NCBI RefSeq assembly: GCF_023091745.1
Contig: NC_068934.1
Coordinates: 13,346,434 to 13,410,433, forward strand
Reading direction: 5' to 3'
Length of the DNA: 64,000 nucleotides
Source of the DNA: Budorcas taxicolor
Taxonomy: Eukaryota; Chordata; Mammalia; Artiodactyla; Bovidae
The notes under the pieces were generated by a model. It was given only the letters and a program-made list of their open reading frames with translations. It did not search any database and was not told the DNA's origin. The position numbers and the translations under genes are program-made. This document shows positions 43,196 to 55,306 of this stretch, one piece after another (positions within the stretch are counted from its first letter, which is position 1; every line of letters starts with the position of its first letter).

Positions 43196-45160
43196 TAAGG
43201 AGAAAATATTAAAAACAACAAGAGAAAGTAATTTCTTACATGCAAAGAAACTCGCATAAGACTATGAGCAGATTTTTTAGCAGAAAGTTTTCAGGCCAAA
43301 AGGGAATGGCACAATATATTCAAAGTGTTAAAAGGAAAAGAACCTTTAAACCAGGAACACTCTATAGAACAGATAGAGTTTACCAGATAAGCAAAAACTA
43401 AAGGCATTCATTACCACTAAACCAGCCTTAGAATAAATGTTAAAAGGGACTTCTTTAGGCTGAAATGAAATGGCACTAATTAGTAATGAGAACTCATATG
43501 AGAAGTAAACCTCACTGGAAAGAAAAATATGTACAGGAAGTCCCCTACATTCAAACAAGTTCCATTCTAAGAGCACAATTATAAGTTCAGTTTGTTTGCA
43601 AATCCAACAAAGTTAGCCTAGGTAAACAACAAGCACAATTAGCTCCATAGTACTGTACTGTAGTAGGTTTATAATACATTTACATCTTTGAGTTCACAAT
43701 CTGAAGATTCATATGTAGGGGACTTATTGTGTAGTAAAGGTAGGGGATTAATTATGTATAAAGCTAGTATGAAGGCTGAAAAAGACAAAGGTAATAAAAA
43801 TAACTATGATTACAATAATTTGTTAGGTATGCACAAGATAAAGATGTAGAATGTGACTTCAAAATCATAAAATGAGGGGGGTAATAATGTTGCGCTTTTC
43901 AGTGAGATCAAGCTTGAGTGTTATCAACTTTGACTGTTGTAGATATAAATTGTTATATATAAGCCTCATGGTAACCACAAAACAAAAACTTACAGTAAAT
44001 ATATGAAAGATAAAAAGAGGAATATAAGCCTACCACTAAAGAAAATCTTCAAGCCACAAAGAAAGAGAGCAAGAGAAAAAAGAAAGGAGCTAGAGAAACT
44101 ACATAAACAGCCAGAAAACAATGAACAAAATGTCAGTAAGCACATAACATATCAATAATTACTTTAATGTAAATGGACTAAATTCTTTAGTCAAATACAT
44201 AGAGTTGCTGATTGAATTAAAAAAACAAGACCCATCAATATTATTGCTTAGAAGAGAGTCATTTTAAATGTAAGGACACACACAGACTGAAAGTAAAGGG
44301 TTGGAAAAAGATACTCCATGCAAATGGAAACCAAAATAAAGCTGGAGTAGCTATTCTTATATTGAACAAAACAGACTTTAAAATAAAGACTTTACTAACA
44401 CACAAAGAAGTGTGTTGCATAATAATAAAGGAGTCAGTTCAACAAGAAGATATAACATTTGTAGATATTTATGTGCCCAACATAGGAGCGCCTATATAAG
44501 TAAAGCAGATATTAACAGACCTAAAGGTGGAAATAGACAACAGTACGTGACAGAAGGGGACTTTAATATTCCACTTATATTGATAGTTCATCCAAGCATA
44601 GAATCAATAAGGAAATATTGGCCTTAACACATTAGACTAGATGAACTTAATAGATATTTATAGAACATTCTCTCTGAAACAGCAGAATATACATTCTACT
44701 CAAGTGCACATAGAACATTTTCTAAGATAGATCAAATGTTTGGCCACAAAACAAATCTTAATAAATTTAAGAAGATTGAAATTATATGAAGCATCATTTC
44801 CAACCACAGTGGTATGAAACTAGAAATAAATTACACAAAGAAAATGGAAAAATTCACAAATATGTGGAGATTAAACAACATGCTATTGAACACTCAATGG
44901 GTCAAAGAAGAAATTAAAAGAGAAATTTAAAAAAAAACAGAGATAAATGGAAATGTAACATACCAAAATTTATGGGATGTAGTGAAAACACTTCTGGGAG
45001 GGAAGTTCATAGTGATAAATGCCTATCTCAAGAGATAAGAAAAGTCTCAAACAACCTAAATTTATACCTCAAGGAACTAGAAAAATAACAAGTGAAGCTC
45101 AAAGTCAGTAGAAGGAAAGAAAGAGCAGAAATAAATGAAATATAGACTATATACTTCAGC

Positions 45161-45930
45161 TTTAACAACATTATCTAGAGTTCAATATTTGTTTATCATT
45201 TTTTGAAGTGAAATTTATGTACAAATCATAAATGTGCTACTTGTTGTATACTAGGCCCCTACAGATAAGAAATATTTTCATATCCTTGAAAGTTCCCTGT
45301 GTCCCTGACTAGTCAGTCCTGTCTTCACTCCCAACCCCAGGTATTACCTGTGATTTTTAGCACTGACTATAGTCAAGTGTTAGGAGTATTTGGACCTGGG
45401 GAGCTGCCTGAGATGCTTCTTATAATGCTACAGATATAGGAGCTTGGTGGAGTTTTTCCAAAAGAAATTTAATAAATTTTTCATTTTCATAAAAAGTCAT
45501 TTAATCAGCAAGGACTTAGTTGCCAGATGCCTTCCTAAGTGCTGAGGGAGACATTCTGGAATCAAATGGTGTCAGCATTACAGGGGCTCTGATAGAAATA
45601 GGCACAGGATGCAGTGGAGGCACAAAGAAGAAAGTGATTTAGTTCTTCCTGCCTTGAAGGCATAGGCAAGTGGCCTCAAGGAGTAGGTCATGCTTGAGCT
45701 GCATTGAGGAAGATGAGTTGGTGTTTGCCAGGCACTACTGCATTGGGAGAGTGGGAACAGGGCATTTCAGTGTGAGCAATGGCAATGAGGAGGGCAAGAA
45801 GTTGGTGTGGTAGAAACGGTTTTGCTAGACTAGAGCAAAAGCTATGGAAGATGAAACTAGAGTGGTAGGTGGGGAGGACTTTGCATACCTTGCAGATAAT
45901 TTTGGTTTATTTCTATAATTTGGGGGCTAA
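45161..45930. other. PRCP intron 6, no gene
   Basis: Non-coding. The section 45480-45900 has a composition like old non-LTR or DNA repeats ('gatgccttcctaagtgctgag', 'tggaatcaaatggtgtcagc'), but I cannot assign a family. Confidence 0.4.
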
Positions 45931-46156
45931 TTTTTTTTTTTTTAACTGTGCCTAGTTTTAGTTGTGGCACATGGGATCTTCAGTCTTTGTTGTGGCATGT
46001 GGGTTCTTCTAATTGGGTTATGTGGAATCATTAGTTGCAGCATACAAACTCTTTAGTTGTGGCTTGTGGGATTTAGTTTCCTGAACAGGGATTGAACCTG
46101 GGCTCCCTGCATTGGGAGCGTGGAGTCTTAGCCACTAGACCACCAGGGAAGTCCCA
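45931..46156 (-). mobile_element. CHR-type SINE, long form
   Basis: Antisense long CHR SINE from the T-run to 'ccaccagggaagtccc'. Flanks ggggctaat and ggggactaat form an imperfect duplication. It ends 193 bp before exon 7. Confidence 0.85.
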
Positions 46157-46349
46157 TGGGGACTAATCTTAAAGGTTTATTCATTTATGAAAGTGGTTAT
46201 ACTCAATAAATAGAAATTGTCAAGCAGTGAAGTTAGATTGTAAAGATTGTTTATGATCAAATCAGAATCATGTTTCTTCTTTGTTTTAATAAACTGTGAT
46301 TTTATATTTATATTTGATTCTTCTCCCTTTTATCTCTCTAAAATGACAG

Positions 46350-46514
46350 GTAGTATGCCAGTATTTCAAATATTCCAATGTACCTGATACCCTGATGCTG
46401 CGGAATATTTTCCAAGCTCTGAATGTGTATTACAATTATTCGGGCCAGGCTAAATGTCTGAATGTCTCAGAGACAGCAACTAGCAGTCTTGGAGTCCAGG
46501 GTTGGAGCTATCAG
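46350..46514 (+). CDS. PRCP: PRCP coding exon 7
   Basis: 55 codons in phase 0: VVCQYFKYSNVPD, LMLRNIFQALNVYYNYSG, AKCLNVSETATSSLGV, ending GWSYQ. This is the C-terminal part of the cap domain returning to the hydrolase core. NYS and NVS are N-glycosylation sequons kept from other mammals. At 46377-46385 the sequence is N-V-P, where human PRCP (from memory) has N-V-S, so that sequon is absent. The acceptor is aaaatgacag, with a rather weak pyrimidine tract; the donor cag|gtaagt is ideal. A 19-kb intron precedes it. Confidence 0.96.
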
Positions 46515-46687
46515 GTAAGTGTGTCTAATTTCCCCAATTGGAGCTTACTTTTTACTGTTTCGGTCATACTATAACAGAATCCTGAAGATCTTGTCACCTA
46601 ACCTGGATCCAAATCTGGGTTCTGTTACCTTACACTTCAAGACTGTGGATGAGTTCCCTCATTGATTCATTAAATACCAATTCAATT

Positions 46688-46885
46688 TTTAAAAAATTTT
46701 ATTGAAGTATAGTTGATTTACAATGTTGTGTTAATTTCTAATAAACAGCAAAGTGACTCAGTTATATATATGCATATTCTTTTCCATTATGGGTTATTGC
46801 TGGGTATTGAATATAGTTTCCTCTTCTATATAGTAGGACCTTGTTGTTTATCTATCCTATATATACTACTTCAGTTTGGTATTTA
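46688..46885 (-). mobile_element. L1 3' end, antisense
   Basis: Ruminant L1 3'UTR in antisense: 'ttttattgaagtatagttga', 'tttacaatgttgtgttaatt', 'tatagtaggaccttgttgtt'. 5'-truncated. Confidence 0.8.
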
Positions 46886-47299
46886 ATCATCACCAAATAT
46901 ATTCTGAGTACTTACTGCATGTCAGGCACTATTCCAGGCTCCAGCTATACAAATTGGATATAAATTTATTTAATTATAAATAAAATATGATCTAATCATC
47001 AAATGTAGCTTGGTGGAAAATATAGGTAGCTAAACTAATATTACAATAGATCTTAGTAAGTCCTATAAGGGTAGCATTTTATGGACACAGAAAAGAAGAG
47101 GGAGTCTAACTTGATTCTATCTGAGCCTCCATTTTTTTCATCTGTACAATGAGAATAGTAATAATAATAGCAATATGTTCCTCCAGAGTTGTTTTGAGAG
47201 TTCAGTATGATAATAGATATGAAATGAAATAGTTTGTGAAGAAGGAATATATAGCCCCAACTTCTGTGACTTCTCAGCTGAGCCTTAGGAATAAAGAGA

Positions 47300-47425
47300 G
47301 GTGGTATGGAGTAGAGAACAGGGGCTCTGAAGCCAGACTTGCTGAGTTCAAACCCTCACTTTTTTGCTTCTGAGCTGTATGACCTTGGGGAATTTATTTC
47401 ACTCTTTGTGCTTCATTTTCTCACT
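47300..47425 (+). repeat. MIR remnant next to the exon 8 acceptor
   Basis: 'ggagtagagaacaggggctc', 'agacttgctgagttcaaacc', 'gctgtatgaccttggggaa', 'gcttcattttctcac': sense MIR layout. It ends about 28 bp before exon 8, so the branch-point and pyrimidine-tract region may derive from or abut the MIR. Confidence 0.65.
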
Positions 47426-47452
47426 AGAATCTTTCCTGATTTGCTTTTTCAG

Positions 47453-47640
47453 GCCTGTACAGAAATGGTCATGCCCACCTGTTCTGATGGTGTTGATGAC
47501 ATGTTCGAACCTCACTCGTGGAACATGAAGGAATATTCTGATGACTGTTTTAAACAGTGGGGTGTGAGACCGAGGCCCTCTTGGATCCCTACTATGTATG
47601 GAGGCAAGAACATCAGTTCGCACACAAACATCATTTTCAG
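47453..47640 (+). CDS. PRCP: PRCP coding exon 8
   Basis: 62 codons plus two bases: ACTEMVMPTCSDGVDDMF, EPHSWNMKEYSDDCF, QWGVRPRPSWIPTMYGG, then NISSHTNIIF and a split Ser codon (AG|C). The Cys residues match those of human PRCP, where they form disulfides. NIS is an N-glycosylation sequon. The strand ending here leads into the Asp of the catalytic triad in the next exon. The acceptor is ttgctttttcag and the donor cag|gtgaat. The length matches human. Confidence 0.97.
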
Positions 47641-48640
47641 GTGAATTTTTGTTGATTCAAAGAAAATTCTGGTTGATGGAGACATTTGTAGAATGGATGA
47701 GAAAAGAAAACCAGGAAAATGTTGCACAGTTAAAACAATGTAGAATATAGCAGTGATATCTATCATATTTTTCTACTCCTTGAAAGATAAAGGATTCTGA
47801 GAGGTGATATGATTTTTTGTTCTATTGCACTATGTTTAAAGGCTGAAAAACAACAGCAGCAAAGTTAAAATATTTTTAAAAGTGTGCTCAAAAGAAAAGG
47901 AAGCATCATCTGTTGTTCTCAGTTTATCTCATTATTGTTTTTATTGTTATCAATGATAATAAAAAATCTTCAGTATATACCTAACAAACACTTTTGAGGT
48001 GCCCACTCTGTTCTGTCCTAGGCACTATATGAGGCACTTTAAATAAATCACTTAATTCCCACAAAAACTTTGAAAGAAGTTTTTACAGTCCCTATTTTAC
48101 TGAGGAGGAAAGTGAAAGTCAGTGTGTACAGTCACTTGCCAAAACTTATCCAGTTTTGTTTTAGTTACCAAGTGATAAAGCCAATTTTCAATCTTGGCCC
48201 ATCTGACTACAAAAACTGTTTATTCTGTAAAACTGTTTCTCTAGAAGAATTATATTTGGTATTGGTTCATATTGGAGTTAATCAAGTAGACTCTAAATGT
48301 GCCTGATTGTGACTTCAAAATTTCCGTGTTTTGGCTTGAACATTAGGTTGTTAGTTATTAAAATAGCAACCATTTAATAAGAAAATTCCCCAAGTTTATG
48401 TGGAAATAGTAGAGAGATATCCATACATATCTCTTAACCAATTGTTTAAACTGTAAACGTTATTCTTTTACAAATTCTTCTAAACAGAGTCACATTTGAC
48501 TTTTGAGACATGACTGAAAGCTCTTAGGAAGGAGCAATGCTATTTTAGCTGAAAGATCACTCTCTGGGTTTAGGCCAGTGACACTGCCCATTTTGCAAAA
48601 GAACCTTTTTCTTGTTGGATTCATGCTAGTTTCTCACTCA
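47641..48640. other. PRCP intron 8, proximal part
   Basis: Non-coding. An antisense MIR-like segment is visible at about 47990-48120 ('ttctgtcctaggcactatat', 'tccctattttactgaggagg'). The rest is unassigned. Confidence 0.5.
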
Positions 48641-48652
48641 GTAGGATACCCT

Positions 48653-48918
48653 GCTGCTGCTGCTGCTGCTGCTAAGTCGCTTCCATCGTGTCCAACTCTG
48701 TGCGACCCCATAGATGGCAGCCCACCAGGCTCCCCAGTCCCTGGGATTCTCCAGGCAAGAACACTGGAGTGGGTTGCCATTTCCTTCTCCAATGCATGAA
48801 AGTGAATAGTGAAAGTGAAGTCGCTCAGTCATGTCCAACTCTTTGCGACCCCATGGACTGCAGCCTACCAGGCTACTCTGCCCATGGGATTTTCCAGGCA
48901 AGAGTACTGGAGTTGGGT
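48653..48918 (-). mobile_element. Bov-A2 dimeric SINE
   Basis: Antisense dimer with (GCT)n at its left. The 12-bp target-site duplication GTAGGATACCCT (48641-48652 and 48919-48930) is perfect, so this is a recent insertion. Confidence 0.95.
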
Positions 48919-48930
48919 GTAGGATACCCT

Positions 48931-49796
48931 CCCCTCCCTCAAATGTGAGACACTAAATGCAAAACTTAAAGATTCTTTTTGTTTAATTCCCTAGAATTAT
49001 TTACCTTGTCCTCAGTAGAATTCTTCAAAACTATACTTTCAGCTCAGCTTTTTGAGGTGATAGTTGAGCAATTAAGTATATTTAGGGTAGGAAACTGTAC
49101 CAAATTAGGATGTTTGAAATCAGGAAAACATGAAAGGACTGAGAGGACTGAAAAGGCTTAAATGTAAGCCTTGGGTATCAAGCTCATCTTTGTTCCCTCA
49201 GAGAAGGAAATACTTTGTCATTTTCTTGTTTTTAGAAACTTACCTCCAGATAGTACTTATATGGATTTCTCTGGCATGTGGAGGCTATAAGCTCATCCTT
49301 ATTTGCTTTGACCTCATAAAGCTGAAGTTCAAGTTGACTTGTAAAGTAGAGTCTTTGAATCTTATCTATAAAGGTTTTGATATCTGAGTTTTGGTCAAAT
49401 ACTTTATGCTTTTTTGTTGGATTCAACCATTACATGAGTATTTTAGTTGCCCATTTATCCTTTTATGCTTATTTTCCTCCAGGTATCAAAATAAGTTATT
49501 GTCATCATCATCATTGGGGAAAGGATAGATTTTGTTGAAAGAAGTTTGGAGTAGAACTGAAAGAGTATGTAAAACATATGGCGCAACATTAAAAAAAAAA
49601 AACAAAAAAAACTTTCAGCTAGTGTAAGAAAGGACTTCCTAACAGAGCTATGCATAGTTAGAGTGAATTGTCTTAAATTATTTAAGCTTTTGATCCTCAG
49701 TTTTCTCTTCAGTAAAATGAGAATAATAATGCCAATCACCCTATAGAGTTGCTGTGATGCTTAAAAGAGTTAACCCAGTGAAATATTTAGCCCAGA
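48931..49796. other. PRCP intron 8, no gene
   Basis: AT-rich non-coding sequence including an A-rich run near 49590-49612. No feature is recognised. Confidence 0.5.
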
Positions 49797-52476
49797 CTGT
49801 GGGCAGGAATCCCTTAGAAGAAATGGAGTAGCCATCATGGTCAACAAAAGCGTCCGAAACGCGGTACTTGGATGCAGTCTCCAAAATGAAAGAATGATCT
49901 GTTTGATTCCAAGGCAAATCATTCAGTATCACAGTAATCCAAGTCTATGCCCCAACCAGTAACTCTGAAGAAGCTGAAGTTGAACGGTTCTATGAAGACC
50001 TACAAGACCTTTCAGAACTAACACCCAAAAAAGATGTCCTTTTCATTATAGAGGACTGGAATGCAAAAGTTGGAAGTCAAGAAACACCTAGAGTAACAGG
50101 CAAATTTGGCCTTGGAATACAGAATGAAGCAGGGCAAAGGCTAATGCAGTTTTGCCAAGAGAACACACTGGTCATAGCAAACACCATCCTCCAACAATAC
50201 AAGAGAAGACTCTACACATGGACATCACCAGATGGTCAACATCGAAATCAGATTGATTATAATCTTTACAGTCAAAGATGGAAAAGCTCTATACAGTCAG
50301 CAAAAACAAGACCAGGAGCTGACTGTGGCTCACATCGTGAACTCCTTATTGCCAAATTCAGACTTAAACTGAAGAAAGTAGGGAAAACCACTAGACCATT
50401 CAGGTATGACCTAAATCAAATCCCATATGATTCTACAGTGGAAATGAGAAATAGATTTAAGGGACTAGATCTGATAGATAGAGTGCCTGATGAACTATGG
50501 ATGGAAGTTCATGACATTGTACAGGAGACAGGGATCAAGACCATCCCCATGGAAAAGAAATGCAAAAAAGCAAAATGTCTGTCTGAGGAGGCCTTACAAA
50601 TAGCTGTGAAAAGAAGAGAAGCGAAAAGCAAAGGAGAAAAGGAAAAATATACCCATTTGAATGCAGAGTTCCAACGAATAGCAAGGAGAGATAAGGAAGC
50701 CTTACTCAGTGATCAATGCAAAGAAATAGAGGAAAAACAATAGAATGGGAGAGACCAGAGATCTCTTCAAGAAAATTAGAGATACCAAGGGAACATTTCA
50801 TGCAAAGATGGGCTCGATAAAGGACAGAAATGGTATGGACCTAACAGAAGCAGAAGATATTAAGAAGAGGTGGCAAGAATACACAGAAGAACTGTACAAG
50901 AAAGATCTTCACCACCCAGATAATCACGATGGTGTGACCACTCACCTAGAGCCAGACATCCTGGAATGTGAAGTCAAGTGGGTCTTAGAAAGCATCGCTA
51001 TAAACAAATCTAGTGGAGGTGATGGAATTCCAGTTGAGCTGTTTCAAATCCTGGAAGATGATGCTGTGAAAGTGCTGCACTCAATATGCCAGCAAATTTG
51101 GAAAACTCAGCAGTGGCCACAGGACTGGAAAAGGTCAGTTTTCATTCCAGTCCCAAAGAAAGGCAATGCCAAAGAGTGGTCAAACTACCGCACAATTGCA
51201 TTCATCTCAAACGCTAGTAAAGTAAGTCTCAAAATTCTCCAAGGCAGACTTCAGCAATATATGAACCGTGAACTTCCAGATGTTCAAGCTGGTTTTAGAA
51301 AAGGCAGAGGAACCAGAGATCAAATTGCCAACATCCACCGGATCATGGAAAAAGGAAGAGAGTTCCAGAAAAGCATCTATTTCTGCTTTATTGACTATGC
51401 CAAAGCCTTTGATTGTGCAGATCCCAATAAACTGGAAAATTCTGAAAGAGATGGGCATATCAGACCATCTGTCCTGCCTCTTGAGAAACCTGTATGCAGG
51501 TCAGGAAGCAACAGTTAGAACTGGACATGGAACAACAGATTGGTTCCAAATAGGAAGAGGAGTACGTCAAGGCTGTATATTGTCACTCTGCTTATTTAAC
51601 TTCTATGCAGAGTACATCATGAGAAATACTGGGCTGGAAGAAGCACAAGCTGGAATCAAGATTGCCGGGAGAAATATCAATAACCTCAGATATGCAGATG
51701 ACACCACCCTTATGGCAGAAAGTGAAGAAGAACTAAAAAGCCTCTTGCCGAAGGTGAAAGAGGAGAGTGAAAAAGTTGACTTAAAGCACAACATTCAGAA
51801 AACGAAGATCATGGCATCCAGTCCCATCACTTCATGGCAAATAGATGGGGAAACAGTGGAAACAGTATCAGATTTTATTTTTGGGGGCTCCAAAATCACT
51901 GCAGATGGTGATTGCAGCCATGAAATTAAAAGACGCTTACTCCTTGGAAAGTTATGACCAACCTAGATAGCATATCGAAAAGCAGAGACATTACTTTGCC
52001 AACAGAGGTCCGTCTAGTCAAGGCTATGGTTTTTCCACTGGTTATGTATGGATGTGAGTGTTGGACTGTGAAGAAAGCTGAGCGCCGAAGAATTGATGCT
52101 TTTGAACTGTGGTGTTGCAGAAGACTCTTGAGATTCCCTTGGACCATAAGGAGATCCAACCAGTCCATTCTAAAAGGAGATCAGCCCTGGGATTTCTTTG
52201 GAAGGATTGATGCTAAAGCTGAAACTCCAATATTTTGGCCACCTCATGCGAAGAGTTGACTCATTGGAAAAGACTGATGCTGAGAGGGATTGGAGGCAGG
52301 AGGAGAAGGGGATGACAGAGAATGAGATGGTTGGATGGCATCACTAACTCGATGAACATGAGCTGGGTGAACTCTGGGAGTTGGTGATGAACAGGGAGGC
52401 CTGGCGTGCTGCAGTTCATGGGGTCGCAAAGAGTCGGCCATGACTGAGTGACTGAAGTGAACTGAACTGAACTGGC
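49797..52476 (+). mobile_element. BovB LINE, 2.7 kb, sense
   Basis: 5'-truncated inside the endonuclease domain ('gggcaggaatcccttagaag') and complete to the tail at 52450-52476. It includes the endonuclease C-terminus, linker, RT and C-terminal region in sense with PRCP. Open frames cover most of it, but frameshifts break it near 50740, 51430, 51955 and 52170. It is among the better preserved copies here, and still non-functional. Confidence 0.94.
50144..51957 (+). pseudogene. BovB endonuclease/RT polyprotein remnant
   Basis: Three overlapping frames from one former ORF. 50144-50743 (199 codons): endonuclease C-terminus with DGQHRNQIDYNLYSQRW and the linker. 50745-51518 (257 codons): KDRNGMDLTEAEDIKKRW, then RT with FIDYAKAFDCADPNK. 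51268-51957 (in part): GRGVRQGCILSLCLFNFY and NNLRYADDTTLMAES, with the YADD catalytic motif. The first break combines an extra A in an A-run and a TAG at 50741-50743. The second is a short deletion near 51430. The starts are internal Met codons. Confidence 0.88.
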
Positions 52477-52599
52477 AAATTATATGCCAAAAAAATTCCC
52501 ACTGAATGAATAAGTGGAAGTATACTCACAGCCCTGTACTTTAGCTTCGAGGTAGCAGGGAACTACTTGTCTCTGAATGTCTTTTTCCTTCCACTTTTT

Positions 52600-52900
52600 T
52601 TCCTTTTCTTAAGACCTAGGCATCCTCAAGGAAACCTTCCCTGACATCTCCAAGGAGGTTATGTTTCCCCTACACACTTAGCTTCTCTAAAGCCTGTGAC
52701 TATCCCTTAGCACTCTGTGTGGAATTTACCTGTTTGTGTTTCTCTCTGCCCCTCACTCATTTCTCAGAGAACAGAGAAATCTCATTTCTCTGTTCAAATG
52801 AGATTATGAACTTCTCAGTGACAGAGAATTTTTCTTAATCATCTCTGTGCCTTTAGCACCTGCCACAGTGACTGGCACATAGTAGATGCCCAGTTAGTGT
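52600..52900. repeat. L2 LINE 3'-end remnant
   Basis: 'caaggaaaccttccctgac', 'agcactctgtgtggaattta', 'cctgtttgtgtttctctctg', 'gcacctgccacagtgactgg', 'cacatagtagatgcccagtt': the layout of a mammalian L2 3' end. Confidence 0.65.
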
Positions 52901-55165
52901 GTGTGTTGATAAGGATGAGAAATGACATAAAGCTCAGGAAAACTTCAGAGGCATGTGAAAGTATAAAGGCAGAACTATATAAAAATGCTGGTTTATCTTC
53001 CTGCAGTGGCAAATATACTTTTAAAAAGAAATTTTTTCCCATGTACTGCTAGGTGTGAAGAATTCAATGTAAAACTTACCTTATTTAAAAATTCAAAATT
53101 CTATTGCTTTTGTAAAGAAAACATATTCCAAAAATAAAAAAGCAGCATTAGGTTCTGTCTACTGAGTGGCTATCAGTTACAAAATATTTATGGTTGACGA
53201 TAAGAAAATGTCCAAGGAACCATGTGGAAAGCATATTTTATGTTGATACTTCTCTCCTTAAGGCATCAACTGTGACTACTTTTTTTGGTTAGAAAGTTCA
53301 GTCTGTTTTTAACTGTTGAATTAGATATCTGCAAGTTAAGAACTTTGGCTTTGAAGTTGGAGAGACCTAGGTGCCATTCTGCTTCTGTTAACAATGTGCC
53401 TTCAGGCAAATTGCCAATTTATATTAGTTAGAAATAATAACTATCTGCCAGAGTTACTTCAAGGAGTAGATAATCATAGAAGTGAGCACTATGAGGGTAG
53501 AGATTTTTGTCTGTTCACAGTTGAGTTAACTGTACCGAGTCAGTACCTGATACATAGTAGGCAGTCAGTAAACATGTTGAGCAAATAAGAATTTAATAGT
53601 AGCTATTAATAGTTCCATTTCAGCAATTTTCTTATTCCACAGTATTTTTGTTGGAAGGATTTATTTTTTCCCCAAAACGCAGGTGTTGAGAAATTATCTT
53701 ACCAATGGTCATTTTTAGTTATTTAAATGTAAATTCAAAAAGGAGTCCCTGAGAAGTTGGTTAATTTAACATAATTTTTCAGGGAAATTAATTGTTGCCA
53801 GCAATTAAGTGAGGCTCACTGTTGGGAATTTTATGCACGCATCTAGGTTCTCTCATGAAAGCCAGTTTTTTTTCTCCTGTAAATTTCCCATTGACTGATT
53901 TAGCTTTCTCATGTCTAGAACCAAGAAATTCAAGTCCATGTGCATTTTAGGTCTCTCAGCAACTCCAAACACTGTTGCTAAGCCACTGGGTGGATTCAGA
54001 TGACCTTTTAAATCAAATGCAGTTTGCTTATTATGTAGCTGTTGGGATGGCTTTTTTGTTTTGCAAATAATGGAGAGTTTCCTATCTTGGTTGGTCCTGT
54101 CAAATTGGAATAATGATAAAGGCCACTTGTTCATTTAAGAAAATCCAACCCCTTGTGTAGTTTACTTTAAAAATTTATCTAAAAAAAAAAAATTTATCTC
54201 ATAGTTGAAAACTAACATCCTGTTTTGCATGTGAGTTTTTCCTCTTGTTTTTAATAAAACCAAAAAAGGTAAAATTTCAGAGTGATTTCTCCCCCCAAGA
54301 ATGATGTTAAGTTGCAATTGAATTAATTTCTTAAAAAACCAAAAATATGGTTAAAAGTGTGGTCAGGCTAGAGCAGGGATTTTAGACTTGTATTTCAAGC
54401 ACATATATATTTAATGTACCTAAATGCTTATTTCCTTTTTAACTTGAACATTTACCTAGAAAATTGATTGCATGCATTTTTCTGACCAAATTTCTGTGAG
54501 AAATGCTGTGGCATCCCTTTTCATGTTTCATTTACCACTCAGAAGTATTAACACTTCTCATGCTTATAGAATGTGATAATAATTACAATAATACTGCACA
54601 TTTGTGTGGTATTTTATAGTTTATACCTTATTTCCAAATGTATTATTCAAGTGGAACCTCACAGTGTCTCTGTGATTGAAGGGCATTATCTTTAAAAGTT
54701 ATTTTTTTGGTCATACACATGAGAATTAGATTCAGAGGGGTCAGATAACTTACCCAAAGTCATGTGGCTTACTGGGGTATAAAACTTAGACCTGCTGACT
54801 TAGTTCATTGTTTCTTGCCAGTATTATACCTAGCTGAATGTCACTGTCTGTATATTTACATTAATCACCTATGTGAACTCTACTTTTCCATGTAAAAAGT
54901 ACTGTAGTGATTTACATGTTCCTGAACTCACAAGCATATATGTATAGACATCTTTTGTGTAGGGCATCTGATATAAGACTATAAATAACTAGATTATTCT
55001 TTTTTATTCATTCAATAAATATTTGTATAGCTCCTAGTGTATGCCAGGCACTGAAGATACAGTAATAAAACAGACAAAAAACCGTGCTGTTGGGAAGCTT
55101 TAGTTTGAGAGATGGGTAAAAACAAGATAGCACTTATAAGAATGTTAGAAGGAGATAGATGCTAA
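52901..55165. other. PRCP intron 8, old MIR-type remnants, no gene
   Basis: No exon. MIR-like segments lie at about 53340-53590 ('gacctaggtgccattctgc', 'acctgatacatagtaggcag') and, antisense, at about 54590-54830 ('agattcagaggggtcagataac'). Another old-repeat phrase, 'gtatgccaggcactgaagatac', is at about 55038. The rest is AT-rich. Confidence 0.5.
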
Positions 55166-55232
55166 GGGGGTGGGGGGGTGGGGAAATAAACCAGGGAAGA
55201 AGGCTATGAAATGTTAGTGGGGGTTGGGGGGG
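55166..55232 (+). repeat. G-rich clusters
   Basis: G5-T-G7-T-G4 at 55166-55183 and G5-TT-G7 at 55219-55232 on the PRCP coding strand. The first alone satisfies a four-tract G-quadruplex pattern if the G7 run is split. Confidence 0.7.
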
Positions 55233-55306
55233 AGTTTGAATTTTTGATGAGGTGGCTAAGAAAGACCTCTACTACTAGATATGTACTATATATCTACTAT
55301 GGTGGG

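Larger units (their letters stand above)
40491..45160 (+). mobile_element. Ancient L1, 5' half (5'UTR, ORF1, ORF2 endonuclease), sense
   Basis: Sense L1. The 5'UTR is at about 40500-41300 (relatively GC-rich, 'ggttgccaccctcagggcac'), ORF1 at about 41310-41900 and 43196-43400, and the ORF2 endonuclease region at about 44280-45160 ('gaaaccaaaataaagctgg', 'caacataggagcgcctatat', 'cacaaatatgtggagatta'). Many stops break both ORFs. It is interrupted by a CHR SINE and by a younger antisense L1 3' end. It abuts the antisense 3' half head-on at about 40490. Confidence 0.82.
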
